A DNA stretch of 41,893 nt from Desulfovibrio sp. GTDB lineage: Bacteria > Desulfobacterota > Desulfovibrionia > Desulfovibrionales > Desulfovibrionaceae. Every line of letters begins with the position of its first letter. Position 1 is the stretch's first letter. Under the pieces are notes generated by a model. The model was not told the DNA's origin. It worked only from the letters and a program-made list of their open reading frames with translations, and searched no databases. The stretch lies in assembly GCA_031260725.1 (NCBI GenBank), contig JAISKZ010000056.1:1-41893 (forward strand), written 5' to 3'. Both the position numbers and the translations under genes were made by a program. Shown here one piece after another: positions 35,615 through 41,893 of this stretch.

Positions 35615-38600
35615 ATGACCATAGACAAAATTTTTCAGCGCAAAACAACAGGTAAAAAATTTCTCTGTCTGTTAAGCGCGTTTTTGCTGCTTTTCCCGGC
35701 CCCTGTTCTGCCCGCGACCACAGGCGGCGTGGTCACAAGCGGCACCGCGACCATCAATCAGTCGGGGGCAACCACCAATATCAACCAGAGCACCAACAAG
35801 GCGGCTATCAACTGGAATACCTTTTCCATTGCCCGCAATGAAACAGTGAACTTTAACCAGCCCTCTTCAAAATCCATGACCCTCAACAGGGTTGCAGGCA
35901 ATGAAAAAAGCGTCATCGCGGGCACTCTCAACGCCAACGGCAAAGTTTACCTCATCAACTCAAACGGCGTGTTGATGACCAAGGGTTCCAGCGTGAACAC
36001 GGCGGGCTTTGTCGCCAGTACCCTGAATATTACCGATGACGATTTCAACAAGGGCAACTATGTCTTTCAGGGCAGCGGCAACGGTGCACAAGTGATTAAC
36101 AAGGGAACCATCAAGGTCAATGACGGGGGCTATGTGGCCCTGCTTGGCGAACAAGTCAAGAATGAGGGCGTCATCGTTGCCGAGCGCGGCACGGTTTCCC
36201 TGAACGGAGCCACGAAAGCCACGCTTAATTTTAACGGTGACTCCCTTGTCAGCGTGAGCCTTGATGAAGGCGCGTTGAACGCGCTGGTGGAAAACAAAAA
36301 AGCTATCTATGCCGACGGCGGCAAGGTTATCTTGACCGCCAAGGCCGCTGACAGTGTGATTGCGTCACAAGTAAATACGGACGGCATCGTGCAGGCAAGG
36401 ACGCTTGGGGATTTGACTGGTGAGATTGAAGTGAACGCGCACGGCGGCACGGCGAATGTGGCCGGTACGCTGGACGCTTCCGCGCCCAACGGCGGCAACG
36501 GCGGCTTTATTGAAACCAGCGGCAAGACGGTGAAGATTGCAGACAATGCCAAGATTACGACCAAGGCCGAAAAGGGCAAGACCGGCACATGGCTGATTGA
36601 CCCGACGGACTTCACTGTTGCAACCAGCGGCGGAGATATCAGCGGTACAACGCTTGGCAACAACCTGAACAGCAACAGCGTTACCATTCAATCCAGCAAT
36701 GGCAAAAAAGAGGGCAAGGGCGACATTAACGTGAACGACGCTGTAACATGGGTTGCCGACACCACTTTGACCCTGGATGCAGAAAACGACATTAACATCA
36801 ACGCGCCCATTAAGGCAACTGGTGACAGTGCAGGTCTGGTCTTGGGCTTTGGCAACGATTACCACCTGCGTACTCTGGCTTCCTATAGCGGCACGGACGA
36901 AAATGGCAATCCCAAAATTGTTCCAGAGGGGATAAGCTTTGGCAGCATTACCCTGAGTGGTGCTGACGCGAGCCTGACCATCAATAGTACGCCCTACATA
37001 CTGATCCACGATTTAAATTATTTGCAAAGCTTTATAAACGAGCGGATAGAAACGATTATATATTGGGATGGACCTGGTGGCTCTGAGGATTACTATTATT
37101 ATGAAGTGAGCGGCAACTTTGCCCTGGCCGGCAATATAAACGCCTCCGGTACAATTTACACCGATGCGGTCGTGCCGGTTTTTCTGGAACACAGCACTTT
37201 TGCCGGACTGGGCAATACCATCAGCAACCTGACCATCCACGGCAACGACTCGCTGGGGTTATTCGGGCAGGCCAAGGCTTGGACCACTATCCGTGATATC
37301 GGACTGCTGGATGTCGACATCACGGGTATCTCCTCAATCGGAGCGTTGGCGGCAGGGTCCACTGGTGATATCATTCAGGCCTATGTGCGGGGCGGCACTC
37401 TGCACGGGAACAACGGCGTGGGCGGCCTGGTCGGCGGTATGGGCACAACAACGGCCGGACAGCCCCAATCACGCCTTATCAGCTCATTCGCTGAAATTGA
37501 TTTAAGTGCCTACACTTTCTGGCTCCCCGGCACGTCCGTGAATTACGGAACCATCGGCGGGCTGGTGGGGGGCATCAGCCAAGTGCTGGTGTCCGATTCC
37601 CATGCCACCGGCAATATAACCTATATTCAGGGCTGGCCCAATACCTTCGGTCCGAGCAATGTCGGTGGGCTGGTCGGTATGATGAACGGCAACATCCGTT
37701 TTGCCTCCTACGGAAACCAGATCATTAACTCTTACGCCTCCGGCTCAATCATCACCGCTGATCCAGATTATGAGATCCCCGATATGTATAAGGAGAACTA
37801 CTCATATCTCGACGGTGCGGGCGCTTTATCCTACGGCGTAGGCGGACTGGTGGGCAGCATACTGGTGGGACAAAATCTGAATTATGCAATCACCAATTCA
37901 CACGCCACCGGGGACGTGTTCGGTGGTCAGCGGATCGGTGGTCTGATTGGCGACATCTCTGCCCAAGGCAATACCAATCTGACCATAGATAGAACCCACG
38001 CCACCGGCAATGTCACATCCTACATTGATGGCGCGGCAATCCAAGTCGGCATCGTCGGCGGAGCCGGCGGTCTGGTGGGCGCGGCTAGGGGCGGCATTGG
38101 AACTAACATCTATACCATCTCCAATTCCTATGCCACCGGAGATATCGGCTTTAGCGGATTCCATGGCGCAGGCGCAGGAGGACTGGTGGGGATTAATGAT
38201 GGAGCAAATATTTCCCATTCCTATGCCACCGGAAACATCACCAGTAATGATCTGGGCACCAACTTTGGCAACTTTGGCGGTCTGGTAGGCAGTAATAACG
38301 GCAGCATAACCGATTCCTATGCCACCGGAAATGTGAACGGCACAGCTAATATCGGTGGCCTGGCAGGCAGTAATAACGGCAGCATAACCGATTCCTATAC
38401 CACTGGAAATGTGAACGGCACAGCTAATATCGGTGGCCTGGTGGGTACAAGTTCTGGAACACAAATCTGGGATGACGCCTCTGGCTCATACTACTATGTT
38501 GGAGGTTTCGTCGCAGATTCCTACGCTACAGGAGAAGTGAGTGGCTCATCGTCTGTTGGCGCTTTGGTCGGAAATGCTCGTACCGGCAGCACCCTGACCA

Positions 38601-39070
38601 ACAGTTATTATAATGCTGAAAAAAACAGCGGACTGAACGCAGTTGGTACGCCTCAGAGCGCCGACAGTGACCTCGTTGGCGGCGGTCTGACCACTGAGCA
38701 GATGCCGGACGCCAAATATTACATCGACGGCACCATAGATCAGGTTCTGGCCGCCAGAGCTCGCGCAGCCCAAGCCGCCGCTGCCGCCCGGCAAAACACC
38801 ATCAACACCGTGGCATCCATCGCGGACGGCCAGCAGACAAGTGTAACGCAAGCTCTTGCTTCAACCACACAAACCATAGGCAGCTTTGACGCCACGCCTA
38901 TCGGGCTTGAAGCAGCCATTGTCAACTTCCATGAATCCGACAGCGTACAGGGCACAAGCGCATCCTACTCAGCCAGCATCAAGAAGGTATCCGCAGACGG
39001 CGTGACCTATTTGCTGGAAGACGAAGAAGATGAAAAACTCAAAAAGGAAAGCGGCAAAAATAAAAAATAA
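35615..39070 (+). CDS. Two-partner secretion exoprotein (TpsA, filamentous haemagglutinin-type) with GLUG repeats
   Basis: N-terminal TPS domain: GGVVTSGTATINQSGATTNINQSTNKAAINWNTFSIARNETVNFNQPSSKSMTLNRV...NGKVYLINSNGVLMTKGSSVNTAGFVAST; then GGLVG...GSITDSYATGNV repeats; upstream SD caggag. Confidence 0.94.
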   Translation: MTIDKIFQRKTTGKKFLCLLSAFLLLFPAPVLPATTGGVVTSGTATINQSGATTNINQSTNKAAINWNTFSIARNETVNFNQPSSKSMTLNRVAGNEKSVIAGTLNANGKVYLINSNGVLMTKGSSVNTAGFVASTLNITDDDFNKGNYVFQGSGNGAQVINKGTIKVNDGGYVALLGEQVKNEGVIVAERGTVSLNGATKATLNFNGDSLVSVSLDEGALNALVENKKAIYADGGKVILTAKAADSVIASQVNTDGIVQARTLGDLTGEIEVNAHGGTANVAGTLDASAPNGGNGGFIETSGKTVKIADNAKITTKAEKGKTGTWLIDPTDFTVATSGGDISGTTLGNNLNSNSVTIQSSNGKKEGKGDINVNDAVTWVADTTLTLDAENDININAPIKATGDSAGLVLGFGNDYHLRTLASYSGTDENGNPKIVPEGISFGSITLSGADASLTINSTPYILIHDLNYLQSFINERIETIIYWDGPGGSEDYYYYEVSGNFALAGNINASGTIYTDAVVPVFLEHSTFAGLGNTISNLTIHGNDSLGLFGQAKAWTTIRDIGLLDVDITGISSIGALAAGSTGDIIQAYVRGGTLHGNNGVGGLVGGMGTTTAGQPQSRLISSFAEIDLSAYTFWLPGTSVNYGTIGGLVGGISQVLVSDSHATGNITYIQGWPNTFGPSNVGGLVGMMNGNIRFASYGNQIINSYASGSIITADPDYEIPDMYKENYSYLDGAGALSYGVGGLVGSILVGQNLNYAITNSHATGDVFGGQRIGGLIGDISAQGNTNLTIDRTHATGNVTSYIDGAAIQVGIVGGAGGLVGAARGGIGTNIYTISNSYATGDIGFSGFHGAGAGGLVGINDGANISHSYATGNITSNDLGTNFGNFGGLVGSNNGSITDSYATGNVNGTANIGGLAGSNNGSITDSYTTGNVNGTANIGGLVGTSSGTQIWDDASGSYYYVGGFVADSYATGEVSGSSSVGALVGNARTGSTLTNSYYNAEKNSGLNAVGTPQSADSDLVGGGLTTEQMPDAKYYIDGTIDQVLAARARAAQAAAAARQNTINTVASIADGQQTSVTQALASTTQTIGSFDATPIGLEAAIVNFHESDSVQGTSASYSASIKKVSADGVTYLLEDEEDEKLKKESGKNKK
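38276..38431 (+). repeat. Near-identical 78-bp tandem duplication of a GLUG unit in tpsA
   Basis: 38276-38353 and 38354-38431 both encode GGL(V/A)GSNNGSITDSY(A/T)TGNVNGTANI with only a few nucleotide differences. Confidence 0.93.
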
Positions 39071-39106
39071 CGCGGCTGTCACCCACTGTCATATCTAAAA
39101 ACAGCC

Positions 39107-39138
39107 GTCCGGCGTGGGCAACCGCGCCGGACATTTTT
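39107..39138 (+). terminator. Intercistronic terminator/attenuator hairpin between tpsA and tpsB
   Basis: gtccggcg-tgggcaaccg-cgccggac-attttt: perfect 8-bp GC-rich stem plus T5. Confidence 0.65.
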
Positions 39139-39156
39139 ACACACAAGGAAAAACTC

Positions 39157-40860
39157 ATGAAGATAAAACACCTGCTTATACTTGGGGGACTGGTCGCCGT
39201 TTTGCTGTTCCACATTCCCTCGTTTGCCGCCGCTCCCAATATCCCAAACATTGGTTCCGCCATGAAGGAAGCCCAAAGCGCCAGACCCAAGCCCCCGCCA
39301 CGGCGCGAGGAAACGGGCATCGAGCAAACAGTGGAAGGCACGGCCCTGCCGGACAAGTCAGGCGGCGCAACCATCTTTGTGCGCGACTTCAAACTGGAAA
39401 ATGCGGAGTACCTCAAAGAAGCGGACATTCAGGCGGCGCTTGCGCCGTACAAGGGACGCGACCTGACAATGGCCCTGATTGAAGAAGCCACCAACAAAGT
39501 CACGGAAATCTACCACGACCGTGGCTACATGGTTGCCCGCGCCTATCTGCCGCCGCAAAAGGCAAAAGACGGTGTTATTATCATCCGTGTGCTGGTGGGA
39601 AGCTACGGGCCTTCCAGCTTTGAGAACAAATCACACGTCCGTGACTGGTTCATCAAAAAAGCCATCCAGAACAATTTGCAAGAGGGCAAGCCGGTCAAAA
39701 AGGCCGACCTTGAGCGCACCGTGCTGCTCATCAGCGACATGCCGGGGGCGGACATGCCCAAGGCGAGCATAGCGCCGGGGCAGGAACCGGGAACATCAGA
39801 CTTCTTTCTGGAATCATCTCCCGGAAAGAGATTTGGCGGCTATCTGTTGAGCGACAACATGGGGTCTCGCTACACCGGGCGATGGAGATTCGGCGGCGGC
39901 GCGGAAGTTAATTCGCCCTTCGGCATAGCGGACAAGCTCTCGGTCTTTGGACTTACTACAGATACGGCAGGTCTTTCCAACGCGGCTGTCAACTATACCT
40001 TCCCCATTGGGGGCAGCGGCCTGCGCCTTGACCTTGGCTATTCGCACGTCTTTTACAAATTGGCCGACGACTATGAAGAACTGGATGCTGCAGGCTACGC
40101 CGATACCTTTGATGGCACATTCTCCTACCCCATCATACGTTCCAGCAACCAAAACCTGTATATAAGGCTGAACCTTGCCCACAAGTCCATGCAGGACAAG
40201 ATTGAGGTCTTTGACCAGGACTGGAAAAGACACAGCAATGTGGCAAAGCTCGGCTTGCAGCACGAATACTGGGGCACATTTCTCGGCAGGCCATTATATA
40301 CATCCGTCAACGGCGGTCTGACCTACGGCTCCCTGTTTATCCCATCCGGCGAGCAAAGGGAGTTGAACAGAGCAGGCGCAGACACCTTCGGTGATTTCGC
40401 CTATGCCAGTTTGGGCATACTCGCCAATCTCTCATTGTCGGACAAATGGAGTTTCAGTGCTTCAGCGAATGGACAGAAGTCATTGGACAAAAATCTGGAC
40501 AGCAGTGAACAGTTCAATATCACCGGCTCTACAGGCGTTAAAGCCTACCGCGAAGTCATCAGCGGCGACAACGGCTATCTGTTGAACGCGGAATTGCGCT
40601 ACGCGCTCCCGACCTGCGGAATTGAAGGGCTGAACCACGCTCTCGGCGCGTATGTGGACACCGGCGGCTGGTCTTATCAAAAACCTGATTACGCGCTCAA
40701 AAAACGCGACACGCTCTCCGACATAGGTTTGGGCTATTATCTGCAATACAAAGCCTTTTCCATGAAGGCGCAGTTGTCGCAGGCCGTTGGTGAATACCCG
40801 CAGGAGATCAAGGACGAGGGCAGAACCTATCTCAGCGCCTTATTCATGCTGGCATTTTAA
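39157..40860 (+). CDS. Two-partner secretion outer-membrane transporter TpsB (ShlB/FhaC/HecB family)
   Basis: Signal peptide, Pro-rich linker, POTRA-like FVRDFKLENAEYLKEADIQAALAPYKGRDLTMALIEEATNKVTEIYHDRGYMVARAYLPPQ; barrel with STGVKAYREVISGDNGYLLNAELRYALP (VRGY-like L6 motif) and terminal F. Confidence 0.92.
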   Translation: MKIKHLLILGGLVAVLLFHIPSFAAAPNIPNIGSAMKEAQSARPKPPPRREETGIEQTVEGTALPDKSGGATIFVRDFKLENAEYLKEADIQAALAPYKGRDLTMALIEEATNKVTEIYHDRGYMVARAYLPPQKAKDGVIIIRVLVGSYGPSSFENKSHVRDWFIKKAIQNNLQEGKPVKKADLERTVLLISDMPGADMPKASIAPGQEPGTSDFFLESSPGKRFGGYLLSDNMGSRYTGRWRFGGGAEVNSPFGIADKLSVFGLTTDTAGLSNAAVNYTFPIGGSGLRLDLGYSHVFYKLADDYEELDAAGYADTFDGTFSYPIIRSSNQNLYIRLNLAHKSMQDKIEVFDQDWKRHSNVAKLGLQHEYWGTFLGRPLYTSVNGGLTYGSLFIPSGEQRELNRAGADTFGDFAYASLGILANLSLSDKWSFSASANGQKSLDKNLDSSEQFNITGSTGVKAYREVISGDNGYLLNAELRYALPTCGIEGLNHALGAYVDTGGWSYQKPDYALKKRDTLSDIGLGYYLQYKAFSMKAQLSQAVGEYPQEIKDEGRTYLSALFMLAF

Positions 40861-40993
40861 GGGGAATATATGAACCAATCTGCACTGGATCCGGCGGGGT
40901 AATCAACTACTGTGGATGTTGCCGATTTGTTAAAAAGGCTCAAATTCACAAGGGTGGCGGTGCAGACGGAGATTATTCGAAAATGAGGTTGCA

Positions 40994-41680
40994 GTGACCC
41001 AAAAACCCCTTGCCTTTCAATGGGCATTGCTGCTGTCCTTTTTGCTGCACACCAGCCTGCTTCTGACACTGGCAGGCGGCAATGTGCTCTTTCCCCTCAA
41101 ACCGCCGCAAGAGGAGGTACTGGTCATGGATTTGTTCGGCATGATCAGTAACCGGCAGGTGGAAGAACGTCACATTGGGGCGGAAGAAGCACCGGGGCAG
41201 GAACCGGAAGCGGAACAAGCACATGCACCGGAGCCGATGCCAAAGCCCGCACCGGGGCAGGAGCCGAAAAAAGTGCCTGTACAGAAAAATGTGCCGCCGG
41301 TACAGGAAAGGCCAAAGCCTATACTCCAGCCAAGGCTACCGGGATCGCAAGAAGAACAGATCAGACAGACGGTGAGCAAGAAGGAACTTGAAGCCTCGCT
41401 CATGCGTCAGTATCTAGCGAGTTTGAGCAAGGCGGTACGCGGCAGGCTGCGCTATCCTGTGGAGGCAAGGGCTAAGGGCTATACGGGAGTTGTGGCGGTG
41501 AGCTTTGTCATCACTGTGGACGGTCAGATGCTGCCCGGCTCCGAGGCCGTGCGTATAGGCAGCGGCTCTCCCGTACTGGACAATGCCGCGCTCAAAGCCG
41601 TGCGGGACAGCGAGGACTTGCTCAAGCCGCCACGACAGATGGAAGTTGTCGTGTCCATCAATTTCGCAGAAAGCCATTAG
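40994..41680 (+). CDS. TonB family energy transducer
   Basis: N-terminal TM, E/P/Q-rich spacer (GQEPEAEQAHAPEPMPKPAPGQEPKK), C-terminal LRYPVEARAKGYTGVVAVSFVITVDGQMLPGSEAVRIGSGSPVLDNAALKAVRDS. GTG start with SD gaggt. Confidence 0.9.
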   Translation: MTQKPLAFQWALLLSFLLHTSLLLTLAGGNVLFPLKPPQEEVLVMDLFGMISNRQVEERHIGAEEAPGQEPEAEQAHAPEPMPKPAPGQEPKKVPVQKNVPPVQERPKPILQPRLPGSQEEQIRQTVSKKELEASLMRQYLASLSKAVRGRLRYPVEARAKGYTGVVAVSFVITVDGQMLPGSEAVRIGSGSPVLDNAALKAVRDSEDLLKPPRQMEVVVSINFAESH

Positions 41681-41693
41681 CGGAGGGCCATCC

Positions 41694-41741
41694 ATGATGG
41701 AACTGATTGCCCACTCTATCACGGGAATGGCCAATAACTAA
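41694..41741 (+). other. Very short ORF (15 codons) with strong SD after tonB; possible truncated ExbB-like gene
   Basis: cggaggg-ccatcc-ATGATGGAACTGATTGCCCAC...AATAACTAA encodes MMELIAHSITGMANN*; in the position where exbB commonly follows tonB. Confidence 0.35.
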
Positions 41742-41893
41742 ATGAAATTTAAGCTATTTTACCTCATACACATCATCGGCGCTGACCTTTCATTCTGTTG
41801 TTGCTGTTCCTGCCTCTCGGCTTCCTGCCGATGCTGCTCTTGCGGCACAGCTTCCGGCATTTGCCAGTGTTGCCACTTATCAACCTGTCGCAG

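Overview
This 41.9-kb window reads as a Desulfovibrio-like (Desulfovibrionaceae) chromosome segment. The taxonomy is inferred from a tetraheme cytochrome c3 next to hemL/cbiG/cobJ and from overall gene content. It is mostly GC-rich housekeeping DNA: a pdxS/pdxT/NUDIX/ubiD block; lysS-lolC/E-lolD-bamA; lgt-moaC; NeuB-type synthase / LIC12162-like / Sel1; hemL-cbiG-cobJ-cytochrome c3; mltA; a YbgC thioesterase; SPFH-NfeD; cimA; M50 protease-trpS-ruvX-mltG; tRNA-Thr(GGT); metF; and a phosphodiester glycosidase. Surface or secretion loci lie at both ends. On the left is an AT-rich, 5'-truncated type Va autotransporter with an internal duplication and a (DPT)n linker. On the right is a two-partner secretion locus (TpsA with GLUG repeats, then TpsB), followed by TonB and an ORF that stops after 15 codons where an ExbB-like gene might be expected. 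Several spacers seem to hold decayed gene relics: a possible iron-ADH, a possible DUF433/DUF5615 toxin-antitoxin pair beside the tRNA, and a ModA-like C-terminus upstream of tpsA. These suggest ongoing genome erosion. I found no CRISPR array, intact transposase or rRNA. All family calls come from reading motifs by eye; no database search was run.
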